A stretch of 64,000 nt of DNA, from positions 24,626,027 to 24,690,026 of the forward strand of contig NC_035174.2 of NCBI RefSeq assembly GCF_001659605.2. Reading direction: 5' to 3'. Position 1 is the stretch's first letter. Each line of letters starts with the position of its first letter. Below are positions 46,217-58,089 of the stretch, piece by piece. Both the position numbers and the translations under genes were made by a program. Below the pieces are notes generated by a model. The model searched no databases. It was not told where the DNA came from and saw only the letters and a program-made list of their open reading frames with translations. Source of the DNA: Manihot esculenta (taxonomy: Eukaryota; Streptophyta; Magnoliopsida; Malpighiales; Euphorbiaceae).

Positions 46217-46403
46217 TAGAATCAATTTGTCCAAATCACTAGACAAATCGATAGATCACACAGACTAGCAGAACTGCCCAGACCTTTGGCCAGCGATTTG
46301 CCCAAATCACTGGGCAAATTGATTATTGCAGAACAGAGAAGGGAAGAGCGGTACATACTCACAACAAGGGCAAGCGATTTGCGCAAATCACTGGGTAAAT
46401 CGA
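46217..46403. repeat. Three hairpin-forming repeats in LTR
   Basis: Copies start near 46221, 46294 and 46375, each of form CGATTTGCCCA-AATCAC-TGGGCAAATCG. The middle copy has almost perfect 11-base arms; copies 1 and 3 carry one to three substitutions. The surrounding sequence also repeats (GCAGAAC...), giving a unit of about 75-80 bp. The position is upstream of the LTR TATA box. Confidence 0.8.
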
Positions 46404-46485
46404 TCATCGCAGACAGAAAAGTGCAGAACGATAAGAAACACTAAAATTCAAATTTCAAGAGTTCCAATCCATCTCAAACACACTA

Positions 46486-48961
46486 TGTAACAGCCCGGAA
46501 ACCGATACCCCTCTGTAACGGCCCGAACCGCCACCGGCGCTAGGATCCAGATCGGCTTAAGGCCGCCGGGACCCGTAGCAAGCCAAACATACATACTATT
46601 ACCTGGTCAAATCCCATACATGATTAAAACTTATCCATAAAAACATGAAAACTGTACATCTGATGAACCCAAACCTGACCTGTGCATGTATCCTGACATG
46701 AAACATACATCATAAAATCATAAAACCTCCACTGGAGTCCTCATCATATACTCCAATGGGGTAACATTACATGCCTCAAGTTTGGTTCTCAACTCAACAT
46801 ATAACATAGACATAACCATGCATTAACAGGGACTAACCAGTCTATAGGGCCAAGCACACTTTAATCCATAAACATAACTCTACTATCAGTTACATACATT
46901 ATCTCAAATTACATTACATCAACTTATATTACATGTCCACTTCTAAAACCACTAAACTGATACATAAACATAAACTATAACATAAAACACACGTCTCTTA
47001 ATCTTTACCCTGCTGACTTCTGAGCTCTGACTTAAACCTGCAACACTGGGGTTAGGGGAAAGGGGTGAGCTAAAAAGCCCAGTGAGTAGAAACAGAGAAA
47101 ACAGTTCATTAATTATGATTTCATTTTACTAAAAACATTTGCTTTAATTCCTCCATTTTTAGGTATATTATTATTCATTTAACTTCTTCTTTCTTTCTTA
47201 TTCATGCTTTCATGAAATGCATCACAACACAGAGAAATCACATAATCCTGTCCGTCTCGGGGCTTATGCAAGATTTATTCCCCACGGACCCTGGTTTCTG
47301 AGAGTCTGTCTTTTCGCATGCATCTTTCCTCTCAGAGGATGGACATGACATCAAAAATCCCTCTGTCGGTGCCCGGCTCCCCCATAGGAGCTCACAAAGG
47401 CCTGTAACATACATGACATGGTGTCTGGTCCACAGAGAGCTCACATGGACTTTCCTACATGTACTTGTCCGGCTCTCAAAGGACTAAGACAAGACTCGTG
47501 ACAGATATGGGCTATTGAAGTCGCCTCGGTCCACCCTTCCTCCATCAACATCAAATAATGCAATGCAACATATTCGTGAACTAGTGCAATCAACCTACTA
47601 TACATAATCATGATGCATGCTCATGCTTTAGGCATTAGATTTTGTGCATAAAAGATTAAGTTTAGTTCTACTCACCTCCTGGCAGACGCCGACTGACTCT
47701 GCACCTGCTAGCACTAATGGCCTCCTCGGTCTCTCGGGTCCGATCCTACACAGGTGGACTCGAATGAGGTGCCAAACACATTCTAACAACTCATAAGCAA
47801 CTCCCCAAAAACCCCTCTAAACATCACTTAATCATGCATGGAAAACACCCAAGAAACGGCTGGACAGGGCACTTTCGGCGGCACCTTCGGCGGCCGAAAG
47901 TCCCTTCCAGAGACGAAACTCGGGTAGGTTCGGCGGCAGGTTCGGCGGCCGAAACCCTTGGACAGAAACGAAAGTCCCTCCTTCGGGGGCACATTCGGCA
48001 GCCTAAAGACTGCCTCCCATGCAGGTTCGGCGGCCGAAACTCCTTTCGGCGGCCGAACCTGGTCCCCTCTGGACGACAGGTCCGATTCTGCCAAGCCAAA
48101 AACCAAACTCAACCTACCCAAATCCTTACATACTCTCTCCCAACATGCATACTCACTCCCACAAGCATAAAGGAGCATAAACTAACATAAACTCCTCAAC
48201 AAAAACATCACATAACATACATTGGGTATAAAACCCACATAAACCTTAAACATGCATTTTCTACCCAAACTTAACCATCAAACTCTATAAAACTTACTTA
48301 AAACTTCATTAAACATAAGGAAAAGCAAGGATCTACACTAACCTCTTGGAGATCGAGGGTGGTGTGACCCCTAACTCGGAGGTGTGGAGAATCCAAGCTC
48401 CAAAAGCTCCAAGCTCCCAAAACTCCCTTTAAGCTTTAAATCTTCAAACACAAGGGTAGAAATCATGAAAAACTTGAGAGATGGGTAGAGAAAACACGAA
48501 AACGACCAAAGGAAGGCATAAACTCACCTGAGCTCGTGAATGGGGAGAAAACTCACCCATTTCCGATCTGAGGGCCCTTTATAGGTGGCCTGGTCGAAGA
48601 CCTTCGGCAGCCTAACGTGCCCCCTAAACTCATGCATGTTCGGCGGCCGAACTTGGCTTTCGGCGGCCGAACCTTGGCTCGTTCAAACAAGACTTTCGGA
48701 GGCCAAAGGCGCTCCCGAAGCCTTCCCATGTTCGGCGGCCGAACTTCACTTTCGGCGGCCGAACCTGGCAATTGCCTCCTTGGTCTTTTCTTCCAAAACT
48801 CAGTTTCTTTTGCATTAAAACCATAACATACATTAAAATACACTTAGAAAACCTTTGTTAAACATTGTTTTACCCATGTTATACCCTTCTAGAACACTCC
48901 GACATTCGAAACTCCACCGGACGGTAAGAGTTTCCGATGCCTGAATTAGCCGGGTATTACA
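46486..48961 (-). repeat. 3' LTR of the young element (2476 bp)
   Basis: It reads TGTAATACCCGGCTAAT at 48961 (minus) and ends TTACA at 46486. Palindrome pairs lie at 48639-48671 and 48731-48763, each 20 bp apart, with TATAAA near 48578 (minus). The extreme 3' end (46486-46525) contains a second, slightly decayed copy of the LTR end plus primer-site start. Confidence 0.95.
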
Positions 48962-50048
48962 TTCTACCCCCCTTACAAAAACATTCGTCCCCGAATGTTA
49001 AAACAACAAACACAAGCATGCAAGCAAGCAAGCGAACCCTAAAGCTTCTCTCCAAAGAGAGACACCAAACGCTGGAGTAAGAACTCCCAGGTTCCTAAAC
49101 TCCACAAGCTTCTGCTGCGCTACTCTGATCCTTCTCTATCTTCCTCCTTCTCTGCTCTTACTCTTCTCTTCTCATCTTTACTAATCCAAAACTAACTCTA
49201 ACTCTCACAGGTAGTACCCGAATTTCAGATCTATCTTGGAAAAACAAACAGCTCCTACTAGCTGTCCCAATAGATCGTCCATCCTACATGGGAATACATG
49301 CCCTTGGTAGTGACCTTGTTTAACCGCTTACAGTCGTTACAAAGTCTCAAGGATTCATCCTTCGTTTCCCACAACCATACTGGAGCAATCCAGAGTGAGG
49401 TACTAGGTCGGACAAAACCCCTTGTCTACCAAGTCTCGCCTCTACTCTACTGCTACCTCTCTCTATGCAGGCGCCATCCTATAGGGAAGGGTAGAAATGG
49501 TTCTGCGTCCAGACACCACTCCTATACCAAACTCTAACTCCCTGACAGATGGTAAACCTGACAACTCGCCTGGGAAGACATCTAAGAATTCTCTCTAACA
49601 ACTGGCACTGAGGCTGGTTCCCCGACCTGACTGCTGAACTCTCAAACAAGAGCTAGAACCCTCTGACAACCCCTCCTACGCACCCTACGAACCTGACAGG
49701 CTGACATCAAACCTCTAGGCATCCCTACTGTGTTCCCTCAGAAGAAAACCTCTGACCCATCCTGTCCTCTGAACCTGACTACCTTGTCTCTGCAGACCAA
49801 GATAGTACCGCGAGTAGAAAAACCAGTCCAACCCTAAACTGACGTCCAGACAGTCGAGTCTAGGACCTCAATGTCGGGTGGAAGGCATCTACCCTCAACT
49901 GTCATAGAACTGGACCGGCAGACTGACTCTGCCACAGATGAATCACACGAGAGTCTACTGACCAAAGAGAACACTCTAGCCCAGAAGCTATCAACTCAAC
50001 CTCTCGACGGCTCCTAGAGCAACTAAAGAAAGAGAAAAACACTAGGGT
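48962..50048 (-). pseudogene. Protease/RT remnant of the young element
   Basis: Minus-strand fragments correspond to the intact relative at 62930-63840. Around 49780-49930 the DNA matches protease-region segments (VAESVCRSSS, GRCLPPDIEVLD, KVVRFRGQDGSEV). Around 49250-49450 it matches RT (LVDKGF, SLRLC, KRLNKVTT, CFSKIDL). The order is kept but frames change repeatedly, and the catalytic RT region and everything beyond (RNase H, integrase, chromodomain) are absent. Confidence 0.65.
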
Positions 50049-50834
50049 TCACAAAACATACACATCAGAACATTCAAAAGTGAGCATACCTGGCACCACC
50101 ATGTTCGATGTGTCTGCCTCTTGCTGAGCCTGGGTGAAGATCCGAGCTGGAGCTGACGGACTTTCTCCACGGGAACCCTCAGAAGAAAAGGCTGACCCTC
50201 TTCCTCTGCCTCGACTACCAACCTGAAACATGGTTGAAGCTGCTGGTTGAGACTGTGCTAACCGGGGCACAGTAGGACACTCACGTGCTATGTGTCCTTC
50301 CTGTCCACACCTAAAACAAGCTGTCGTCCCAACCCGACAGGCTCCTTTGTGCGGCCTTCCGCACCTCAAGCACCTTGAACTGCCCGAGCCAGAGCTTGAA
50401 CCACCAAAACCCAAACTAGCCTTCAGATTCTGCCAAAACTTCTTCTGCGACTTCCTGAGACCTCTCTTCCATTTCTTACCTCTCGTGGCAGCTGTACTCA
50501 GAGTGGAGGGATCAATCCCTCCTGAACCTGAAATCCTAGAATCCTGAGTCTGAGCATCCTCCTGAGAATCTCCCATACCTTCTCCAAACATAGCCACATC
50601 CAAACTCATATCTCTCCTCTGAACATCCATCTCAGGCTCTCTCATACTAGCTGACATCCTTCTTAGATCCATACCTTCTCTGCTTGCATCAAAAGACCTC
50701 CTAGGGTCCCTTGATGTCCTCCATCTACTGACTCCCCACGACTGCGCTCTTGGCAGAGCAGGGGGAAAGGTGTCCAAACCTTCCCTCTCAGATGGAACTC
50801 CAGTCGATTCCACAGATCGACGAGCACCTCGCAT
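50049..50834 (-). CDS. Internally deleted Gag with two zinc knuckles, young element
   Basis: An open frame of 261 codons starts at ATG 50834 (MRGARRSVESTGVP), matching the Gag start at 61382. The first ~95 residues are charged and Arg/Ser-rich. The capsid-type domain present in the relative (about 61960-62450) is missing, and the frame passes directly to a basic GKKWKRGLRKSQKK segment and two knuckles: CLRCGRPHKGAC and a canonical CX2CX4HX4C (CFRCGQEGHIAREC). It ends shortly after the protease boundary at CSDVYVL. Since the frame is open, a small nucleic-acid-binding protein could be made; whether it is translated or useful is unknown. Confidence 0.75.
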   Translation of the reverse strand: MRGARRSVESTGVPSEREGLDTFPPALPRAQSWGVSRWRTSRDPRRSFDASREGMDLRRMSASMREPEMDVQRRDMSLDVAMFGEGMGDSQEDAQTQDSRISGSGGIDPSTLSTAATRGKKWKRGLRKSQKKFWQNLKASLGFGGSSSGSGSSRCLRCGRPHKGACRVGTTACFRCGQEGHIARECPTVPRLAQSQPAASTMFQVGSRGRGRGSAFSSEGSRGESPSAPARIFTQAQQEADTSNMVVPGMLTFECSDVYVL

Positions 50835-51162
50835 TCTGGCTCCTCTGAAGAACAACACACAAGCATACAAACAACATCAGCATCATACGGTCCATGTGGA
50901 AACACATGAACCTACATCATACATACATAGCATACATAACATGTCATACATCATAGCATTTATGCACATGCATGAAATCATGGCATATCACATCATCATA
51001 GCAAGACAGGACTCAACATCCTATCCTAGTGGACATGATTTTACTCTTGATCTTTCTTATTGTGCTTGCCCTTCTATGACCTCTAAGCCAACCTCTTTCC
51101 GATGTGGGATACCTTCATCCCTGAGCATCCTTGCTCAAAACACCGTACTCTTGAGGCCCAAA

Positions 51163-51174
51163 GCTCTGATACCA
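51163..51174 (-). other. tRNA-iMet primer-binding site of the young element
   Basis: The minus strand reads TGGTATCAGAGC three bases after the 5' LTR end. It is identical to the sites at 71-82 and 61114-61125. Confidence 0.9.
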
Positions 51175-51177
51175 TTC

Positions 51178-53653
51178 TGTAACAGCCCGGAAACCGATAC
51201 CCCTCTGTAACGGCCCGAACCGCCACCGGCGCTAGGATCCAGATCGGCTTAAGGCCGCCGGGACCCGTAGCAAGCCAAACATACATACTATTACCTGGTC
51301 AAATCCCATACATGATTAAAACTTATCCATAAAAACATGAAAACTGTACATCTGATGAACCCAAACCTGACCTGTGCATGTATCCTGACATGAAACATAC
51401 ATCATAAAATCATAAAACCTCCACTGGAGTCCTCATCATATACTCCAATGGGGTAACATTACATGCCTCAAGTTTGGTTCTCAACTCAACATATAACATA
51501 GACATAACCATGCATTAACAGGGACTAACCAGTCTATAGGGCCAAGCACACTTTAATCCATAAACATAACTCTACTATCAGTTACATACATTATCTCAAA
51601 TTACATTACATCAACTTATATTACATGTCCACTTCTAAAACCACTAAACTGATACATAAACATAAACTATAACATAAAACACACGTCTCTTAATCTTTAC
51701 CCTGCTGACTTCTGAGCTCTGACTTAAACCTGCAACACTGGGGTTAGGGGAAAGGGGTGAGCTAAAAAGCCCAGTGAGTAGAAACAGAGAAAACAGTTCA
51801 TTAATTATGATTTCATTTTACTAAAAACATTTGCTTTAATTCCTCCATTTTTAGGTATATTATTATTCATTTAACTTCTTCTTTCTTTCTTATTCATGCT
51901 TTCATGAAATGCATCACAACACAGAGAAATCACATAATCCTGTCCGTCTCGGGGCTTATGCAAGATTTATTCCCCACGGACCCTGGTTTCTGAGAGTCTG
52001 TCTTTTCGCATGCATCTTTCCTCTCAGAGGATGGACATGACATCAAAAATCCCTCTGTCGGTGCCCGGCTCCCCCATAGGAGCTCACAAAGGCCTGTAAC
52101 ATACATGACATGGTGTCTGGTCCACAGAGAGCTCACATGGACTTTCCTACATGTACTTGTCCGGCTCTCAAAGGACTAAGACAAGACTCGTGACAGATAT
52201 GGGCTATTGAAGTCGCCTCGGTCCACCCTTCCTCCATCAACATCAAATAATGCAATGCAACATATTCGTGAACTAGTGCAATCAACCTACTATACATAAT
52301 CATGATGCATGCTCATGCTTTAGGCATTAGATTTTGTGCATAAAAGATTAAGTTTAGTTCTACTCACCTCCTGGCAGACGCCGACTGACTCTGCACCTGC
52401 TAGCACTAATGGCCTCCTCGGTCTCTCGGGTCCGATCCTACACAGGTGGACTCGAATGAGGTGCCAAACACATTCTAACAACTCATAAGCAACTCCCCAA
52501 AAACCCCTCTAAACATCACTTAATCATGCATGGAAAACACCCAAGAAACGGCTGGACAGGGCACTTTCGGCGGCACCTTCGGCGGCCGAAAGTCCCTTCC
52601 AGAGACGAAACTCGGGTAGGTTCGGCGGCAGGTTCGGCGGCCGAAACCCTTGGACAGAAACGAAAGTCCCTCCTTCGGGGGCACATTCGGCAGCCTAAAG
52701 ACTGCCTCCCATGCAGGTTCGGCGGCCGAAACTCCTTTCGGCGGCCGAACCTGGTCCCCTCTGGACGACAGGTCCGATTCTGCCAAGCCAAAAACCAAAC
52801 TCAACCTACCCAAATCCTTACATACTCTCTCCCAACATGCATACTCACTCCCACAAGCATAAAGGAGCATAAACTAACATAAACTCCTCAACAAAAACAT
52901 CACATAACATACATTGGGTATAAAACCCACATAAACCTTAAACATGCATTTTCTACCCAAACTTAACCATCAAACTCTATAAAACTTACTTAAAACTTCA
53001 TTAAACATAAGGAAAAGCAAGGATCTACACTAACCTCTTGGAGATCGAGGGTGGTGTGACCCCTAACTCGGAGGTGTGGAGAATCCAAGCTCCAAAAGCT
53101 CCAAGCTCCCAAAACTCCCTTTAAGCTTTAAATCTTCAAACACAAGGGTAGAAATCATGAAAAACTTGAGAGATGGGTAGAGAAAACACGAAAACGACCA
53201 AAGGAAGGCATAAACTCACCTGAGCTCGTGAATGGGGAGAAAACTCACCCATTTCCGATCTGAGGGCCCTTTATAGGTGGCCTGGTCGAAGACCTTCGGC
53301 AGCCTAACGTGCCCCCTAAACTCATGCATGTTCGGCGGCCGAACTTGGCTTTCGGCGGCCGAACCTTGGCTCGTTCAAACAAGACTTTCGGAGGCCAAAG
53401 GCGCTCCCGAAGCCTTCCCATGTTCGGCGGCCGAACTTCACTTTCGGCGGCCGAACCTGGCAATTGCCTCCTTGGTCTTTTCTTCCAAAACTCAGTTTCT
53501 TTTGCATTAAAACCATAACATACATTAAAATACACTTAGAAAACCTTTGTTAAACATTGTTTTACCCATGTTATACCCTTCTAGAACACTCCGACATTCG
53601 AAACTCCACCGGACGGTAAGAGTTTCCGATGCCTGAATTAGCCGGGTATTACA
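51178..53653 (-). repeat. 5' LTR of the young element (2476 bp)
   Basis: It appears identical to 46486-48961. Palindromes TTCGGCGGCCGAA are at 53331-53343, 53351-53363, 53423-53435 and 53443-53455, with the TATA box (minus strand) at 53270-53275. The 55-bp gap between nearest palindrome and TATA is the same as in the solo LTR at 19310. Confidence 0.95.
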
Positions 53654-54702
53654 CACTAAGACACATCTAAAACACATCAAACACTCTACAAAAAGAATTA
53701 TTTCACTCAAGAAAGTCCATTTATGAAGAAACATAATCAATGAGGGAATTAAAAATCAAATTGAAGAGGAATTCCATCTCACAAGGGGCTGTTCTAGGGT
53801 TTTTCATTCATCTATAAAAGGGACAGCAAACCAGCAGCAGAAAATCATCCTTCACCAGCACCGAAGCTGCCTTCTTCCTTTTCTTCTCTTTGTAACTTCT
53901 TTGTAAACCATGAGTAGCTAAATACACAATTTCTAGTTAAGGTTAGGAGAAATTTCAGTTTATTTATGAATTGAAAGATCTGAAACTCTATTGTCAATCT
54001 TTTATTTTTTAGTATTTATGCAACCTCATTCTTCATGTCATTATTGCCTTGCTGTTACGATCAATAGGGCCCGTTGCTCTTAATTGCAAAGTAGTATATT
54101 GTTAGTTTGAATATTTAGGTCAATAATTGCTTAAATTGTTCAAACACAAGTAACAATTAGTGTAACAACTAAGAAGTTGCATGATCTAATTCACCATGCG
54201 GTTGGTTAGTTAGAATTAAATCTCTCTATTTCTTAAAGCAGTTAATAGTTGAAAAGTAAAAGCCCCACTAATATTCCTTGGTGACTTGTTAGCTAGTGAT
54301 TGATTAGCGAACGTTTCCTAATTGATCTAAACCTAAAGAGAATTTGGTTGTGTGGAGTATCTTCCATAACCAAAACTAATTTATTGAAACAAATAAAAGA
54401 ATCATAGTATCGATGATCAATTCTCAAACTAAAATGGATTCTACACTTCATCTAGAGTCTTTTTATCTTTGATTTACTCTCTTTTCAATTATTGCTTTCT
54501 TATATTACTTTAGTTTTAGTCTTAGTTCATCATCATTAAAAAATCCCCCTTATTTTACTTTTATTGTTAATTTGCCCACGTCATTGATTGAAAAATCAAT
54601 GTCTCTGTGGATTCGACCCTATTACCACTATCTGCAATTCTTAATTGTTGAATATTAATAGGTTATTTTTTATGGTTTTGAAAACCATCAACTACCTAAT
54701 CA

Positions 54703-56251
54703 AAATTTCAGATGTGTAAGTGGACTTTCATTTGCCCTCTATGAGATGTAATGGGCTTGGACCTTTTCTTTCCAGGTGTTATATGGCTTTAATGTTCGAT
54801 TGTTGAGTTTAAGTCCACTTCATACTGCTTTGGTCTTATACTCTAGCACATAGGATAGATAGACAACACCTAGTATCCATAAGGGTCCTAAGGCCTATGT
54901 CTTTAGGGCTTAGCATGGGTTCCTCCTTGTGCTTCATTTTCAATCAGTAAATGGCTCCCACGGATTAAGACCCTCGGCTGTTAGGCCACCCATTGCCAAT
55001 ATTGAAGGAAGACAAAAGTTCAATGATAATCTAGGAATCCTCTTAGTATACCTAATAGGTACTAGACCTGCAAGTTATAATGCAAATTATTCTAAAATTA
55101 ATTTTGACCAGAGTCATATGTTATGTCTATAGGGACTTCTAATTCCTTAATTTTCTAACCCATATAATCATTTAGCAATATCATGACTTTCGGTCAATAG
55201 AAAAGACAAAGAGTTCATGGATCGTGGGTCGTGCGCCATTCTGTAGTTAGCCGTCGCATAGCGTGAGTAATGGATAGTGGCTCATCCTTTGTCGTGTCTT
55301 ATAGACCTTTGCAGGCTCATAGTATTGCATCTAGTGGGGCGAAATTGTGCTTTTAGGGTGACCATCAAATTTAGAGATTTTTAGGGAGATTTTATAATTT
55401 TAGAGATTGAACTTTAGTTATTTTAGGATTTTAATGAGTAAATAGTGTTTAGATTACTACTTAACTAGAGTTAACAAAGTTGATATTATGGGATTAAAAA
55501 CAAAAAAAATTGTTACAAAGATATGATGCTTGATTTTAGTTTAAAACTAATTTTAAAGATCAGCTTTTTATTATAAAAAATTGAAAGAATGAGTTTTTTC
55601 ATCCAATATTAAAAAGTGAATCTATAATCATGAAAAAATATTAAAAATTGACTTTTTTTTAATAATATGTGTCGATGATACAGACTTAAAAATATTAAAA
55701 AATTGTAAAATTCCACATTGATATAAAATATAGCTATCATCAACATTGATTTTAGATATCGGCTATAATCATAAAAAATTTGAAAGAATGAATTTTGTTA
55801 CCTAAATTATAAGTTGACCTTTTTTATGCAATAGCCTATGAGTATATTGTATAACTAATATTTGACTCATTGACATAATTAAGAACTATAAAATAATTTA
55901 AGCTATTTTAAAAATCATAAAAATAAAAGATAATATTACATTATATATATTTATAGTTAAATATAACTTAAATTACATATTTAAATGTAAATTGATTATT
56001 TAATTCAATGGAGTCCTAACTAGGATTTTGATAAATAAGAAAATCAAAACTGAATCAAAATAGTTTTAAAAAGTATGCACAATCCTGATAATTTGTACAA
56101 CGAATTAGCAATCCGACGCTTTAGTTCACTCTGCCATCTCTCCTATATTGAAAAAGAATAATTAATTATTATATTACATTACACAATAAGTAAGCATTGA
56201 GAGAAAAGATAGGGCTAGACGCTTTAGTCTACTCAGCCATCTTTTTATTAT
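54703..56251. other. Unassigned sequence between retroelements
   Basis: The first part (54703-55370) has mixed composition with short unsupported ORFs. From 55370 on it is AT-rich. A CGACGCTTTAGT..ACTC.GCCATCT phrase occurs near 56113 and again (GACGCTTTAGTCTACTCAGCCATCT) near 56217, next to the Tat-like LTR. I recognise no gene or element here. Confidence 0.4.
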
Positions 56252-56876
56252 TGATGATACGTGAAACTCACCTAAAGTAGGCAATGAGTTGTTATTATAA
56301 GATAGGGTCATGTGATAAGGATCTGATAAATCAATATGTAATCTCACTCATACAAAGGAAGGCCTTGATGACCATAGTGCCTGAAATTGAGAGAAAAGAA
56401 GACCCGATCTCAAGACAGGTCGGACTCAGCTTGGAAAAACTTGCCCTCTCAACTTTAGAGCTAGTCTTTATAAGGAAGTTACCATTAGCAGCTATAATCC
56501 AGCAGATTCCCTTTACACGTGCGATCACAAGATTCTAGACCAATTAACTTGTGAAGATCATTTACCAATGAGCCGGATATATCATCACCGGATTATCATG
56601 AAATACTATATTTATCCCCACCTTCTTACAATATAAAAGAAAAACGATCATAGAGGCCAAGGTACGCTATTCTCTCACACTAATACTTTGAGTTTTAAAA
56701 ACTATTCTCGCCCTTCTCTTTAACTTACTGACTTGAGCATTGGAGTAGCTACCGTAGGCGCCAACCATCTCACATTCTCTTTTTTATAGGTGGACCAATC
56801 ACAACACAACTCTGTTGGACCAATCATAGCACAGCTCCATTCCAGACACGTCATCAATTTATTTATAGTAACATCA
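56252..56876 (+). repeat. 5' LTR of Tat-like element T3 (625 bp)
   Basis: It runs from TGATGATACGTGAAACTC to TTTATAGTAACATCA and aligns in opposite orientation with 34810-35373 and 41992-42588 (GATCTGATAAATCAATATG, ACCGGATTATCATG, CTTACAATATAAAAG, CATTGGAGTAGCTACC). It is followed by the primer-site candidate and gag. Confidence 0.85.
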
Positions 56877-56878
56877 TT

Positions 56879-56896
56879 TGGTTTCATTGCCAGGAA
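56879..56896 (+). other. Primer-binding-site candidate of element T3
   Basis: TGGTTTCATTGCCAGGAA begins two bases after the LTR. It differs from the site of element T by a few bases; the tRNA is uncertain (see 34790-34807). Confidence 0.5.
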
Positions 56897-56956
56897 TCCC
56901 ATTGAATCCTCTCAATTCATTTGGATTATAACAAAATCTCTCTTTTATCTCTCGAA

Positions 56957-57700
56957 ATGGCTGATAATTCACGAGTTACTGCTAAGGTTAATACCGATGA
57001 GGATGCTATCATTTTATTCACTTCTAGCAGTGGACAAGGCACACCCCCTATGGCCAGCGAAGTAGATCCTAATAATCTGAGCATAGAGCAAATACTCCAA
57101 TACGTTAGAATGTTGTATGCTATTTTCGAGCAATACAAAGTTCGGAAAGAGGCATTACTCATGACTCCTAGAGGAACGGAGGAAGTCTCTGTTGATACAT
57201 TAAGGCCTCGAAGAGGGGCAATCTAGAAGCAGTCCAAAGGGAAGAATAAGTTCAAGGGGAAGGAGTCATCAGATGACACTCCAAAGGACATCGAATGGAA
57301 GCTAGTACAGGGTGTTCTAAGGTACAAGGGAGGATAGGAAGAGGACAATAGAACAAGCCAAAAACAAGACCACAAGCCGGAGAAGCAAGGATATAGGGGA
57401 GAACACAAAAGTTACCCAGTCTCCTGAGGAAGGGATGACCAAAGTAAGTATAAGAATTACACCCATTGAATGACTTACGAACGCATATTCTAATATGGAT
57501 TAGGAAAATGACAAGAAGATCAAGCGGCCTCTCAAACTCAACCCTAAGAAAATTGAAAAATGAGATAGAAAAAAGTAATGCATTTTCATAAAGAGAACGG
57601 AAATATAATGGAGGAGTATCGACAGTTGAAAGACGAGATTGAGAGGCTAATAAGAAAAGCCACACTTTGGAAGTTCATCATGAAGGGTAGGAAAGGTTGA
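56957..57700 (+). pseudogene. Gag of Tat-like element T3 without its capsid part
   Basis: It starts at ATG 56957 (MADNSRVTAKVNTDEDAIIL), with NNLSIEQILQYVRMLYAIFE and TPRGTEEVSVDTLRPR, then a TAG at 57224-57226. Lysine-rich pieces follow (KGKNKFKGKESSDDTPKDIE). The capsid-like part seen in element T is absent. A zinc-knuckle-like tail appears near 57585 (FHKENGNIMEEYRQLKDEIE), in which the expected cysteines are not present. No protease or RT follows; tandem repeats begin about 400 bp downstream. Confidence 0.65.
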
Positions 57701-58089
57701 TGTTTGGTGCTACCTAATAGGAAAAGAAGAAATAATATACAAAAAAAAGAAAAAAGAAAATAAGGTTGGCCTCTCCTCACAGGTCTGATTAGGTCGACCT
57801 CTCCACACAGGCCTACCTCTAGGTCGGTTTCTCCACAGTGAACCTATGGGGGGGTATTCGTGCAATTGTAGGGGACCAACTGTTGATAGGGGTGGCGATA
57901 TGGAGAATATCACAGATGTCCAGCCCGTGGGTCAAACTCCAAGGTTTTGAAATTGGTTAAGTAAGACAATCGACTCTTTTATTTTATCCTTAGAAAATGT
58001 TTATGATTTATGGAAATGTAATAAAACTAGGATGCATTCTTCAAGATTATTTTTTTTATAGAAAAATGAGAAACGTTGGATAGATGAAA

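Larger units (their letters stand above)
46486..53653 (-). mobile_element. Very young non-autonomous chromovirus-like element (7168 bp, minus strand)
   Basis: Two 2476-bp LTRs lie exactly 4692 bp apart and show no difference wherever I compared them; all ORFs within them are identical. The duplication CACTA is perfect (46481-46485 and 53654-53658). The internal region is only 2216 bp: Met-tRNA primer site, a Gag missing its capsid, damaged protease/RT remnants, and a polypurine tract (minus strand AAGGGGGGTAGAA just before the 3' LTR). It inserted into the 3' LTR of the second Athila-like element and cannot encode its own replication proteins. Confidence 0.95.
45965..54702 (+). repeat. 3' LTR of the second Athila-like element, split by a young insertion
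   Basis: It begins TGATCAAGCATAATTTAG after the polypurine tract and ends near CTACCTAATCA at 54702. It is split at 46485/53654 by the element 46486-53653. The unsplit LTR would be about 1.56 kb. The second part (53659-54702) has a TATA-like CTATAAAAGG near 53813 and the R/U5-like blocks (ATGAGTAGCTAAATAC..., CTCTGTGGATTCGACCC) also seen in the LTRs at 4554 and 23034. The first part carries the hairpin array at 46217-46403. Confidence 0.8.

Noticed and set aside
50290..50547. Plus-strand ORF over the young element's gag
   Set aside because: Shadow of the minus-strand Gag frame, which has the start site, zinc knuckles and a homologue.
55370..56100. Possible gene or Helitron in the unassigned AT-rich segment
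   Set aside because: No ORF of substance, no splice pattern, and no convincing Helitron TC...CTRR terminus with hairpin was found by reading.
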